From Syntrophobacterales bacterium (lineage in GTDB: Bacteria; Desulfobacterota; Syntrophia; Syntrophales; UBA5619), in assembly GCA_019429105.1 (NCBI GenBank), contig JAHYJE010000032.1, positions 1-34,687 of the forward strand: a stretch of DNA of 34,687 bases, read 5' to 3'. Below, in pieces: positions 15,823-26,312 of the stretch. The translations under genes and the position numbers were made by a program. Numbering within the stretch: position 1 is the first letter of the stretch; each line of letters begins with the position of its first letter. Below the pieces are notes generated by a model that had not been told where the DNA came from, did no database searches, and saw nothing but the letters and a program-made list of their open reading frames with translations.

Positions 15823-17106
15823 ATGGGCAATGCGGTCAATAAAAGGGTGGGTGGTTTTTTGCACGCATTTTTCGGCGCCCGCCGCTGGCGGAAGCTTTGG
15901 CTTTTTTTCGCCCTTATCGGGCCGGGAATCATTACCTCCAATGTTGACAACGATGCCGGCGGAATAACAACCTACTCGCTGGCCGGCGCCGATTACGGCC
16001 TTTCGCTTTTGTGGACGCTAATCCCGATTACCGGGGTGCTGATCGTAATCCAGGAGATGTGCGCCCGGATGGGTGTGGTTTCGGGTAAGGGTTTATCCGA
16101 CTTGATCCGGGAGCGTTTCGGGGCGCGGATTACCTTTTACCTGATGATCGCCCTTTTTCTGACGAATCTCGGCAACACGATCTCCGAATTTGCCGGAATC
16201 GCGGCGAGCATGGAGATTTTCGGCGTCAGCAGATATATATCCGTGCCTGTGAGCGCGGCTTTTGTCTGGTGGCTGGTGGTGAAGGGGAATTACAAATCCG
16301 TCGAGAAGGTATTTCTCTTTGCCTGTGTTATTTATTTTTCTTATATAATCTCCGGCTTTATGGGGAATCCTGACTGGAGTGCAGTGGGTTCGGCATTCCT
16401 GACCCCGGTATTCAGAATGGATGCCGGTTTTCTGGCGATGGTTGTGGCGCTGGTCGGGACGACGATCGCCCCCTGGATGCAGTTTTACCTGCAATCGTCC
16501 GTTGTGGACAAGGGACTGAAGGCCGACGACTATCCCTTTACCAGGCTGGATGTGATCTTCGGGTCGGTTATGGTCAATGTGATCGCCTTTTTTATCATCC
16601 TGCTGTGCGCGATGACGCTCTTCAAAAACGGGATCCGGATCGAAAGCGCCGTTGACGCCGCCCAAGCTCTGGCCCCGCTCGCTGGCCAGTACGCGGCGCT
16701 GCTTTTCGCGTTCGGACTTCTGAACGCCTCCCTGTTTGCCGCCTCGATCCTGCCCATTTCCACCGCTTATACGATCTGCGAGGCCTTCGGCTGGGAATCG
16801 AGTCTCGACCGAAAGTTTCTGCAGGCCCCCCAGTTTTACAGCCTCTACACGCTGATGATTTTTCTGGGCGCGGGAATAATCCTCATGCCGGACATGCCGC
16901 TTATCCGTATTATGTTTTATTCACAGGTCATCAACGGGGCGCTCCTGCCGGTCATTCTTGTCTTCATGCTGCTTTTGGTAAACGACAAGCGCATTATGGG
17001 AAAGTATGTCAATGGTCCGATAATGAATGGCATTTCCTGGTTTACGGTTGCCGTATTGACCTTATTGTCGTTGGCAATGATATTTTTCTCACTGCTGGGC
17101 ACGTAG
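15823..17106 (+). CDS. NRAMP-related divalent metal (possibly Mg2+) transporter
   Basis: 427 residues, about 11 membrane helices; the ATG at 15823 follows AGGAAGG (15807-15813). GPGIITSNVDNDAGG (33-47) corresponds to the TM1 motif that is DPGN in classical NRAMPs; here it reads DNDAG. The TM6 motif usually ending MPH is TTIAPWM, with Ala216 where the metal-binding Met sits and Trp218 in place of His. Loss of the soft Met ligand is the hallmark of NRAMP-related magnesium transporters (established knowledge). The upstream MgtE_N/CBS gene agrees with Mg2+ transport. The substrate is inferred; Mn2+ or another hard cation remains possible. The stop abuts the convergent lepB stop with no space for a terminator. 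Confidence 0.85.
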   Translation: MGNAVNKRVGGFLHAFFGARRWRKLWLFFALIGPGIITSNVDNDAGGITTYSLAGADYGLSLLWTLIPITGVLIVIQEMCARMGVVSGKGLSDLIRERFGARITFYLMIALFLTNLGNTISEFAGIAASMEIFGVSRYISVPVSAAFVWWLVVKGNYKSVEKVFLFACVIYFSYIISGFMGNPDWSAVGSAFLTPVFRMDAGFLAMVVALVGTTIAPWMQFYLQSSVVDKGLKADDYPFTRLDVIFGSVMVNVIAFFIILLCAMTLFKNGIRIESAVDAAQALAPLAGQYAALLFAFGLLNASLFAASILPISTAYTICEAFGWESSLDRKFLQAPQFYSLYTLMIFLGAGIILMPDMPLIRIMFYSQVINGALLPVILVFMLLLVNDKRIMGKYVNGPIMNGISWFTVAVLTLLSLAMIFFSLLGT

Positions 17107-17718
17107 TCAGTTGAGTATTCTTCCGGTTCTGTTCCAGCGCACGTTGTTGTTGTCACTGTCCCACGACCAGTAGATGACCAGCGCCTTCCCCAGTATATCC
17201 TGTTGACGGACGAATCCCCAGAAGCGGCTGTCGTAGCTTTCATCCCGGTTGTCCCCCATCACGAAAAATGAGTCCTCAGGCACTGTCACCGGACCGAAGT
17301 TGTCGCGGGGCTGGACAGAACCGGGGATTACAAGATTGTCCACATGCTTTCCGTATTCGTCGTTCCACGGAAGGTTGTTGATAAAAACCTGCTTGTTCCG
17401 CACCTCGATCGTGTCTCCGGGAAGCCCGATCATCCGTTTGATAAAATCCTTGGATCTGTCTTCAGGATAAATGAAAACAACTATATCGCCCCGTTTTGGT
17501 TTGCCGAACGGAATCAGGGTTGAGCGGATTAACGGCAGTTTGACGCCGTAGTTGAACTTGGTTACAAGCAGATGGTCGCCGATCAGCAGGGTCGGCTTCA
17601 TGGAGCCGGACGGGATCTTGTAGGCCTGAACGAAGAATGTTCTTACGAAGAAGGCGATAACGACGGCTAAAATGATTGCTTCAAAATATTCCCGTAATTT
17701 AGATTTTTGTTTGGTCAT
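17107..17718 (-). CDS. lepB: Signal peptidase I
   Basis: 203 residues; the ATG (17718-17716) has AAGGA upstream. A single N-terminal membrane helix (about 12-30) is followed by box B, PSGSMKPTLLIGD, with catalytic Ser39. Box D, KRGDIVVF...DFIKRMIGLPGD, supplies the general-base Lys94. Box E is MGDNRDESYDSR. The catalytic domain faces the periplasm and removes Sec and Tat signal peptides after export. It is the last gene of the minus-strand queA-to-lepB run, 12 nt after the DUF456 gene. The length suits a short-form LepB without the second transmembrane helix. Confidence 0.95.
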   Translation of the reverse strand: MTKQKSKLREYFEAIILAVVIAFFVRTFFVQAYKIPSGSMKPTLLIGDHLLVTKFNYGVKLPLIRSTLIPFGKPKRGDIVVFIYPEDRSKDFIKRMIGLPGDTIEVRNKQVFINNLPWNDEYGKHVDNLVIPGSVQPRDNFGPVTVPEDSFFVMGDNRDESYDSRFWGFVRQQDILGKALVIYWSWDSDNNNVRWNRTGRILN

Positions 17719-17730
17719 CTGTTTTCCTTT

Positions 17731-18243
17731 TTAGTTATAGACGCCCGAGAGGGTGATCACGGTCATTGCAAGCGCGAAGGCCCCCTTGACGCAAACTCCG
17801 GCCGCCCTGCCGACAATACTTCCCCAGGCGGCCCGCAACGCCGGTTTCAGATTAAGCTGCTGAAGAAGCTCTACGGTAAAAACGCCGACAAAACCCCCTA
17901 AAAAGGCGCCCAGAACGGCCCCTAACCCCAGCATGACCGGGGACAGGAGAATGGCCCCGAGCATGCCTCCCAGAAAGGAAGCCAGGAGAGATTTTTTTGA
18001 GGCGCCGAATTTTACGGCGCCGGCCATGCCGATCGCAAAATCGGACAATTCGGCGAGGATGGAGAGAATAAACAGGACAAGCAGGATTTTTCCGCCGATT
18101 CGGTCAAAACCGGTAAACGCGGCATAAATGGCCGCGTCGATCAGGATGACCACCGTCCCGGGAAAGCCGAAAAGGATGGAGAATATCCCCAGCAGCAAAA
18201 CCAGCATGAAAAAACCTGTTCCTAAAAGCTCAAGCGGCGTCAA
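17731..18243 (-). CDS. DUF456 family membrane protein
   Basis: 170 residues, TTG start (18243-18241) with AAGGA about 10 nt upstream inside the end of secF. It is very hydrophobic: helices at about 8-50 and 53-75, then a Gly/Ala-rich membrane segment (FLGGMLGAILLSPVMLGLGAVLGAFLGG in two runs) with repeated GxxLG patterns, and a last helix near the C-terminus. The pattern fits DUF456, a conserved bacterial inner-membrane family of unknown role. It sits 2 nt after secF and 12 nt before lepB, which makes a link to envelope biogenesis possible but unproven. Confidence 0.75.
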   Translation of the reverse strand: MTPLELLGTGFFMLVLLLGIFSILFGFPGTVVILIDAAIYAAFTGFDRIGGKILLVLFILSILAELSDFAIGMAGAVKFGASKKSLLASFLGGMLGAILLSPVMLGLGAVLGAFLGGFVGVFTVELLQQLNLKPALRAAWGSIVGRAAGVCVKGAFALAMTVITLSGVYN

Positions 18244-18245
18244 GG

Positions 18246-19157
18246 CTATTTTTTCCTTTTAAGCCCGGAAGGCCGGATTTTTTCGAAAAGCAGCACGATC
18301 GGACTGGCAATAAAAACAGTTGAATAAACGCCGGATAATGTGCCGACGATCAAGGCGAAGGTAAAATCATGGATAACCTGCCCGCCGAAAAAGAACAAAA
18401 CCAACAGAACAATGAAGACCGTAAACGAGGTCAGGATCGTCCGGCTGAGGGTCTGGTTGACGCTGGCATTGATAATATCGTTCAGGGATTGTTTTATGTT
18501 TTTACGGGCATTTTCGCGGATCCGGTCAAAAATTACGATGGTGTCGTTGATCGAGTACCCGATAATGGTCAAAAGGGCGGCAACGATATTCAGGTCAAAT
18601 TCCTTGTCGAACAGCGAAAGGAAGGTTATCGTTACCAGAACGTCGTGGACCAGGGCGATGATCCCCCCCAGGGCATACCGGAACTCGAACCTGATGCCCA
18701 CATAGACAAGGATGCCGATCCATGAAAAAATGATTGCCAGAATTGCCTTGCGCGTCAGATCTCGGCCGACCTTGGGGCCTACCATCTCGATGCGCCGGAT
18801 TTCGTAATTGCCGGCGCCGAAGGCGGTTTGCGCGGCCTTTTCGACGTCAGTGGTCAGGCTTGCTGCATTCTGTCCTCTTTCAGGGGTTCTTACTATAACC
18901 TCGAGGGGACCGTAATCCTGAATGATGCTGCCTTCAAACCCGGATGATTGGAAGGCGCTCCGAATCTTGTCGGTATGGGTAGCATTTTTGAATTTTATCT
19001 GGATCAGGGTCCCGCCGGAGAAATCAATTCCGAAATTGGGCCCCCCGTGCCATATCAGTGATGCAATCCCTATTATAATAACCGCCAGTGACAAAATCAC
19101 AGTTGGTTTCATCAACTTTACAAAATTATAATGGGTTTCCGTTTTTAATATTTCCAT
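18246..19157 (-). CDS. secF: Protein translocase subunit SecF
   Basis: 303 residues; the ATG (19157-19155) has GAGGAG upstream. TM1 (about 18-36) is followed by the SecF signature GIDFSGGTLIQIKF, a periplasmic P1-like domain (about 50-125) and five further membrane helices. ALVHDVLVTITFLSLF and GYSINDTIVIFDRIREN are RND-type motifs conserved in SecF. With SecD and YajC it forms the proton-motive-force-driven accessory complex that pulls preproteins through SecYEG. It lies 63 nt downstream of secD. Length is typical. Confidence 0.96.
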   Translation of the reverse strand: MEILKTETHYNFVKLMKPTVILSLAVIIIGIASLIWHGGPNFGIDFSGGTLIQIKFKNATHTDKIRSAFQSSGFEGSIIQDYGPLEVIVRTPERGQNAASLTTDVEKAAQTAFGAGNYEIRRIEMVGPKVGRDLTRKAILAIIFSWIGILVYVGIRFEFRYALGGIIALVHDVLVTITFLSLFDKEFDLNIVAALLTIIGYSINDTIVIFDRIRENARKNIKQSLNDIINASVNQTLSRTILTSFTVFIVLLVLFFFGGQVIHDFTFALIVGTLSGVYSTVFIASPIVLLFEKIRPSGLKRKK

Positions 19158-19220
19158 GCCGTTCTCCTCGTTAGCAATATCTTGCCGTTTCCTTAATGTG
19201 GTTGCAGCCTTCCTGTTCGT

Positions 19221-20822
19221 CTAAATGCTGATCTTCTCAATCTTGCGATTCCAGACAAAATAGTCGAAGAGAATTCTTGTCACAAAGACTGCGGTGAACA
19301 TGCTGACCAAAATGCCGATTGTGAGGGTCACGGCAAATCCCTTGACCGGTCCGGTGCCAAAACCGAAGAGGAACAAGGCGGCAACGAGGGTCGTAACATT
19401 GGAGTCGAAAATGGTCAGGAAGGCCTTTTTATAACCAGCCTCAATAGCCGCCCGGGGAGTCTTGCTCAGGCGGAGTTCCTCTTTGATTCGCTCATTGATC
19501 AAAACGTTTGCGTCAACCGCCATCCCTATGGTGAGGACGATTCCGGCAATGCCGGGGAGGGTCAGCGTCGCCTTGAATGCAACCATGACGCCCAATAACA
19601 GCAGCATGTTCATAGTCAGGGCGACGTCTGCGATCAGGCCGGTCGCCTTGTAATAGGCGATCATGAACAAAAGGACCAGGATTCCGGCAATGATGCTTGC
19701 CCAGGTTCCCTTGTCGATCGAATCCTGCCCCAGGGAAGGACCAACGGTTCTCTCTTCGAGGATGGTGACCGGAGCGGGAAGGGCGCCGGCGCGCAGGACG
19801 ATCGCCAGATCGCTTGCCTCCTCCATCGTGAAAGAGCCGGTAATCTGCGCTTCACCGCCGGCAATTTTCTCCTGGATGACCGGCGCCGAGTGGACCACGC
19901 CGTCAAGGACGATGGCCAGACGTTTTTTTACGTTTTCGCCGGTAATCCGTTCAAATTCCGTTGCGCCCTGAGAATTGAATTTAATCGATACATGCGGTTC
20001 GCCGAAGCGGTCTCCGATCTGCACCTTCGCGCTTTCCAGGGCATCTCCGGACATCAACGTCCTGTTTTTGAGGAGCAGTGGAATCTCGTTTCTCCGTCCG
20101 GATGTTCGATCCAGACGAGATTCAGAGGCTATTACATCACCCTCCGGGATATTTCCCTTCAGCGCCTCGTCAAGGCTATTTTCTTCGTCAACCAATTTAA
20201 ACTCCAAAAGGGCCGTCCGGCCGATCAGGCTTTTGGCCCTTGTCGTATCCTTGATGCCGGGAAGCTGCACGATGATGCGATCGGTCCCCTGGGGAATGAT
20301 TTCCGGCTCGGTAACGCCGAACTGGTCAACCCGGTTGCGAATGGTCTCCAGACTTTGCTCGACCGCCATTTTTTTGATTTCGAGGGCGCGTTTATCCTTG
20401 ATTTTGACGGTTGCGATCCCCTTGCCTTCAACCGCGCCGGAAGAGGCAACCTCGAGATCCGGATACTGTTTTGCAAGCAGGTCGTCAAAGGCATCCCGCG
20501 CCGGGGCGTCCGGGAACTCAAAGGCCGCGTTTCCTCCGGCGGCATTTGTGGTCAGCTTGAAGCGGATCCTTTTTTCCATCATGTTTTCTTTGAGGTCGTT
20601 AATTGACCTGGCCAGCGTACTTTCCACTGCCTTTGCCGAATCTACCTCCAGAACAAGGTGCATCCCCCCTTGCAAATCAAGGCCAAGATGGATTTTGTCC
20701 ATGGGAAGATATTTCTTCCAGCTTTCGGGCAGACTGGTGGAGAGCGAAGGCGCCAGATAGACAAGCGCCGCCAGACAAAGCAAGATGACGATGGCGGCTC
20801 TTATTCTGATGCTTTTCAACAT
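19221..20822 (-). CDS. secD: Protein translocase subunit SecD
   Basis: 533 residues; the ATG (20822-20820) has GAAAGGGG upstream. The N-terminal helix (about 8-27) leads to GLDLQGGMHLVLEVD and a large periplasmic domain: P1 (QSLETIRNRVDQFGVTEPEI, GTDRIIVQLPGI) and P4 (SIKFNSQGATEFERITGENV). Five C-terminal helices follow, with GIVLTIGMAVDANVLINERI and FGTGPVKGFAVTLTIGI. It is partner to SecF in the Sec accessory complex. Length agrees with the single-chain SecD of many proteobacteria. It follows yajC by 131 nt and precedes secF by 63 nt on the same strand. Confidence 0.96.
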   Translation of the reverse strand: MLKSIRIRAAIVILLCLAALVYLAPSLSTSLPESWKKYLPMDKIHLGLDLQGGMHLVLEVDSAKAVESTLARSINDLKENMMEKRIRFKLTTNAAGGNAAFEFPDAPARDAFDDLLAKQYPDLEVASSGAVEGKGIATVKIKDKRALEIKKMAVEQSLETIRNRVDQFGVTEPEIIPQGTDRIIVQLPGIKDTTRAKSLIGRTALLEFKLVDEENSLDEALKGNIPEGDVIASESRLDRTSGRRNEIPLLLKNRTLMSGDALESAKVQIGDRFGEPHVSIKFNSQGATEFERITGENVKKRLAIVLDGVVHSAPVIQEKIAGGEAQITGSFTMEEASDLAIVLRAGALPAPVTILEERTVGPSLGQDSIDKGTWASIIAGILVLLFMIAYYKATGLIADVALTMNMLLLLGVMVAFKATLTLPGIAGIVLTIGMAVDANVLINERIKEELRLSKTPRAAIEAGYKKAFLTIFDSNVTTLVAALFLFGFGTGPVKGFAVTLTIGILVSMFTAVFVTRILFDYFVWNRKIEKISI

Positions 20823-20900
20823 GGTTTACCCCTTTCAATTTTCGGTTTTCGGCGATCGACGGCCGGCGTTATAAACCGCTGTTTTGTTAAGCTGTCTTTT

Positions 20901-20945
20901 GTCAGTCTTCAGTCTGCGGCCTGAAGGCGATCACCGAAGACTGAC
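20901..20945. repeat. Inverted repeat between yajC and secD
   Basis: GTCAGTCTTC (20901-20910) and GAAGACTGAC (20936-20945) are perfect 10-bp inverted repeats around a 25-nt loop. On the minus strand, the operon sense, the stem is followed by AAAAGACAGC and not a T run, so it is not a standard terminator. It begins 8 nt beyond the yajC stop and might stabilise the yajC mRNA or adjust secD expression. Confidence 0.4.
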
Positions 20946-20953
20946 TGTTATAA

Positions 20954-21283
20954 TTATTCCACGGAAGTCGATTTCTGAAGAACAGCGGAGATGAAGCTGC
21001 GGTTGACCTTGATCTTCACCTTGTCGGCAATTTCCAGGGTGACTACCGTCTCCGTCAAACCGGTCACCTTGCCCTGAATGCCGCCAGAGGTCATCACGGT
21101 GTCTCCGTGCGCCAAATTAGCGATCATATTCTTGATTTCTTTCTGTTTCTTCTGCTGAGGCCTGATCATCAGAAAATAAAAAATCCCGAAAAGTACCGCC
21201 ATCATTATGATGAAACTGATGTCACCGCCTCCGGCGCCTCCTCCACCCCCGGGCGGGGCCATCGCAAATGCTGAATTAATCAC
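20954..21283 (-). CDS. yajC: Preprotein translocase subunit YajC
   Basis: 109 residues with a GTG start (21283-21281), fixed by AAAGGAGGT at 21292-21300. A Gly/Pro-rich N-terminus (APPGGGGGAGGGD) precedes one membrane helix, FIIMMAVLFGIFYFLMI (about 24-40). Then come the YajC signature RPQQKKQKE and a small cytosolic domain (GDTVMTSGGIQGKVTGL). It associates with SecDF-YidC at the inner membrane. It sits between tgt and secD in the order seen in many proteobacteria. Confidence 0.94.
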   Translation of the reverse strand: MINSAFAMAPPGGGGGAGGGDISFIIMMAVLFGIFYFLMIRPQQKKQKEIKNMIANLAHGDTVMTSGGIQGKVTGLTETVVTLEIADKVKIKVNRSFISAVLQKSTSVE

Positions 21284-21313
21284 AGTAAATACCTCCTTTA
21301 GTAATTGGATTGG

Positions 21314-23484
<2,171 letters not shown>

Positions 23485-23517
23485 CTAAATCGGCGCCGCC
23501 TGTTTGCAAAGTTGCGG

Positions 23518-23547
23518 GAGATAAACAGAAACCTGAGCGAAAGTCAA
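23518..23547 (-). promoter_or_regulatory. Candidate promoter of the queA operon
   Basis: On the minus strand TTGACT (23547-23542) is followed after 18 nt by TATCTC (23523-23518). The -35 box is good and the -10 box weak. It sits about 35-60 nt upstream of the queA ATG, an expected position for the leading gene of the operon. Confidence 0.35.
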
Positions 23548-23783
23548 TGAAATAAAAGGGAAGCCGCGATAATTTTGTTCTACCCGGGAGGGGGTGAAGT
23601 TATGCGGGGTCCACCGCCTACGAGCATTCAAAATATAATGCGGCGCCTGTGTCCATATTTCTCATCCTTTCTAACGGGCGAACTCGGAAGCGAGGGGCGT
23701 GCAAATGACTTTGCCCTTCTTTTGGCCACTGAGGTTGCTCGAGAAAGAAAATTAATCTGGCTCCCTTTATTAGAAAAAAGTTC
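23548..23783. other. Gene-free part of the intergenic region between divergent queA and liv operons
   Basis: The gap from 23485 to 24021 separates two divergent operons. Apart from the candidate promoters on either side I see only a plus-strand frame of 70 codons (23575-23787) with no recognisable domain and no convincing ribosome site. No riboswitch-like or palindromic structure stands out. Confidence 0.4.
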
Positions 23784-23813
23784 TTGACAGTTCCGAAGGG
23801 TTGCTGTTAGACA
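23784..23813 (+). promoter_or_regulatory. Candidate promoter of the liv operon
   Basis: A perfect -35 box TTGACA (23784-23789) is followed after 18 nt by TAGACA (23808-23813), a weak -10 box. It would give a leader of about 200 nt before livM at 24022. I see no obvious regulator-binding palindrome in the leader. Confidence 0.35.
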
Positions 23814-24021
23814 CTCTCCGCGCATATCTACAATAACAATCATTCATTGGTTCGCAGAACTGCCTTATCTGCAATGTTAATTTGTAGGTTTTTGAAAAAT
23901 ATTTCAGCAGCAGAAACAGCTTTCGATAGTTATTGCCCTTGGCCGGCCTTGCAGTTGCTTGACGATTATTTATATGACTTCTTCGGTCGGATGAATACTG
24001 TCATTTTTGAGGTGTCTCTCT

Positions 24022-25092
24022 ATGGATATGAAACGCGATTACTATGAAGACGTTCAGCTCTTCAAGAGCGGGGTAGTGCTCTTCTGGACATCCGCCCTGC
24101 TGATCCTTCTTTTCACCTTTCCCCTTTATGCCCCCAATTATTACATATACCTGCTGAATATCATCATGGTGCACATGATCCTGGCCGTGGGTCTGAATAT
24201 ACTTGCTGGCTCGACCGGGCAGATATCCCTCGGTCACGCCGGTTTTTTTGCGATCGGGGCCTACGGAACCGCCATGCTTATGTCAACTTTTCATATCCCG
24301 TTTCTGCTGGCAATTGTCATTGCCGCGTTCGTCGCCGCCTTTTTTGGTTTTATTCTGGGGCTGCCGGCCCTGCGGCTGGAGGGCCCCTATCTGGCGATCG
24401 CCTCGCTTGGTTTCGGGCTGACGATAATGCATATCATCGGCGCCATGGAAATATTCGGCGGCCGCATGGGAATGAAGACGCCGCCCCTCGATCTGGGAAT
24501 AGAGCAGATCGGCCTCAGTCTGCCGGTGACGAATGACCTGCAGAAATATTACCTGATTCTTGTGATCGCGATTATTATGGTGGTCGGCGCGGTCAATATC
24601 CTGAAAACACGGGTTGGTCGCTCCTTTGTGGCGATCCGCGACAGCGATATCGCGGCGGAGGTGATCGGGGTAAATCTGACCATCTACAAAACACTGGCCT
24701 TTGCGGTCAGCGCCTTTTATGCCGGCATTGCGGGCGGCCTTTTTGGTTTTATCCTGGGATTCTTTGATCCCTTTACCTTCAACATGATTTTATCGATCAT
24801 GTTTTTGGTGATGGTTGTCGTCGGCGGCCTCGGCACTGTCTCGGGGAGCATCATGGGGGCGACGCTTATCACCTATCTGCAGTACGACCTGTTTAAAAAC
24901 ATCGCCGAGGTTCCCTATTTCGGGAAGTTCATGCTCTACATTTCCGATAAGTGGTTCACGACCGTAGGTCTCGAAAATTTCAGCAGCATGGCCATTGGGC
25001 TTATTATGATCGGAATCATCATCTTCGAGCCGCTGGGAATGTTCGGCGTCTGGATCCGTTTTAAAAAATACTGGATGACTTGGCCGTTTTAG
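24022..25092 (+). CDS. livM: Branched-chain amino acid-type ABC transporter permease (LivM-like)
   Basis: 356 residues from the ATG at 24022 (GAGGTG at 24009-24014); a TTG at 24007 is in frame but lies on that ribosome site. There are about 8-10 hydrophobic helices, with the LivM/LivH-family signature GLNILAGSTGQISLGHAGFFAIGAYG (about 62-87) split over the third and fourth helices. GRSFVAIRDSDIAAEVIGVN (about 200-220) is the cytosolic coupling loop, and a conserved Gly-rich segment VVVGGLGTVSGSIMGA follows. It forms the inner-membrane channel with the LivH-like permease. In this operon livM comes first, before livH, unlike the E. coli order. Confidence 0.9.
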   Translation: MDMKRDYYEDVQLFKSGVVLFWTSALLILLFTFPLYAPNYYIYLLNIIMVHMILAVGLNILAGSTGQISLGHAGFFAIGAYGTAMLMSTFHIPFLLAIVIAAFVAAFFGFILGLPALRLEGPYLAIASLGFGLTIMHIIGAMEIFGGRMGMKTPPLDLGIEQIGLSLPVTNDLQKYYLILVIAIIMVVGAVNILKTRVGRSFVAIRDSDIAAEVIGVNLTIYKTLAFAVSAFYAGIAGGLFGFILGFFDPFTFNMILSIMFLVMVVVGGLGTVSGSIMGATLITYLQYDLFKNIAEVPYFGKFMLYISDKWFTTVGLENFSSMAIGLIMIGIIIFEPLGMFGVWIRFKKYWMTWPF

Positions 25093-25141
25093 AGATGGAT
25101 ATTTGGCAACTGCTCAGGTGGATAGTCTGTTAGGATACTTT

Positions 25142-25159
25142 GATAAAAGCGGTTTTATC
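25142..25159 (+). other. Small hairpin between livM and livH
   Basis: GATAAAA (25142-25148) and TTTTATC (25153-25159) pair around GCGG. No T-run follows. It lies in a 202-nt gap with no evident gene. A mild attenuation or mRNA-processing role is possible. Confidence 0.25.
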
Positions 25160-25294
25160 GGCTATGGCTCGAAACTTTTAGAGACTTTAAGCGAAGCTTG
25201 CCGTTCATGAAAAATGGTGGGGATCATTGATTCGTTCCTTGGTAGGGGTGTCGCGAATCTCCCCTGCTTTAGCATAATTCGGGAAGGTGATAAA

Positions 25295-26170
25295 ATGCCC
25301 TTTGGTCAGCTTTTTGTGGAAGGATTGGCAATTGGCGCTTGTTATGGTCTCTTTGCCACGGCGGTGGTAATAATTTACAAGACGTCAGAGGTGGTTAACT
25401 TTGCCCAGGGGGAGATGGCGATGTTTTCCACCTTTGTTGCCTTTCATATCCTTAATTTTTATGGATACCCTTTTTGGATGGCCTTCCTGATCACGATGCT
25501 GTTTTCAATCGTGATGGGGGTTCTTATAGAGTTTCTCTTCCTGCGTCCCGCCAAGCATCCGACTATCCTGGGAATGATTGTCATTACGCTGGGGGCGGAG
25601 ATGTTTCTTATGGGACTGGCAAGCTGGAAATGGGGCGCCGAGCAGCAGTTCTTTTCCCTCCCCGTGAATCCCTCGGTTACCTACGAACCAGTAAAGGGGA
25701 TGATTATCAACAATTGGGCAATCGCCATACTTGCTGTTACCGCCTTCATCATGCTTTTTCTTTTTGTTTTCTTTAAATATACCCGCCTGGGAACGGCGAT
25801 GCGGGCGACGCAGCAGAATAAAAACGCCGCAAAAATCATGGGGATAAGAACCGAAAGGATGTTCTCCTTCGCCTGGGGGTTCAGCTCCCTGATTGGCGCG
25901 ATTGCGGGAATGTTTTTTGCCTCCCGGGCAACGCTCGATCCTGCCTTCATGATGGAGCCGTTTCTGCGCGCCTTTGCCGCCGCTGTTCTCGGGGGGCTCA
26001 TGAGCATCCCGGGGGTGATCATCGGCGGCGGGCTGATGGGGCTAATTGAGAACTATTTCGGGTATTTCTGGCCGGAATGGAAACCGATCATCGCCTTTAT
26101 AGTCATAGTTCTTGTGCTGTGCGTACGTCCGAGCGGGCTTTTCGCCAAGCATTACATAAAAAAGGTTTAG
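25295..26170 (+). CDS. livH: Branched-chain amino acid-type ABC transporter permease (LivH-like)
   Basis: 291 residues. The ATG at 25295 is chosen because GGAAGGTG (25282-25289) precedes it and residues MPFGQLFVEGLAIGACYGL start the usual LivH fold; the frame is open to 25214 but that part reads as leader. It has about eight membrane helices. The signature NFAQGEMAMFSTFVAF (about 41-56), the coupling-loop motif GTAMRATQQNKNAAKIMGI and AAVLGGLMSIPGVIIGGGLMG are typical. It is the second permease of the heterodimeric channel. Confidence 0.9.
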   Translation: MPFGQLFVEGLAIGACYGLFATAVVIIYKTSEVVNFAQGEMAMFSTFVAFHILNFYGYPFWMAFLITMLFSIVMGVLIEFLFLRPAKHPTILGMIVITLGAEMFLMGLASWKWGAEQQFFSLPVNPSVTYEPVKGMIINNWAIAILAVTAFIMLFLFVFFKYTRLGTAMRATQQNKNAAKIMGIRTERMFSFAWGFSSLIGAIAGMFFASRATLDPAFMMEPFLRAFAAAVLGGLMSIPGVIIGGGLMGLIENYFGYFWPEWKPIIAFIVIVLVLCVRPSGLFAKHYIKKV

Positions 26171-26312
26171 CCTTTTTTAATCATTCGTTGCGCCCGCTGC
26201 GGGCAGGGGAGTTAAGATAAAGGAGTGTCGTTGTTTTTTGCAGGACGGAAGTGTGGATAAAGTGAGCCGGCTAACGGAAAATCCCAAACGTTCAAAAAAG
26301 GAGGTCACAATC

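Noticed and set aside
20901-20945. Intrinsic terminator between yajC and secD
   Set aside because: No T run on the operon strand, and secD is expected to be co-transcribed; kept only as an inverted repeat.
23575-23787. Small gene in the queA-liv intergenic region
   Set aside because: 70 codons without a ribosome site or recognisable motif; its end overlaps the candidate liv promoter.
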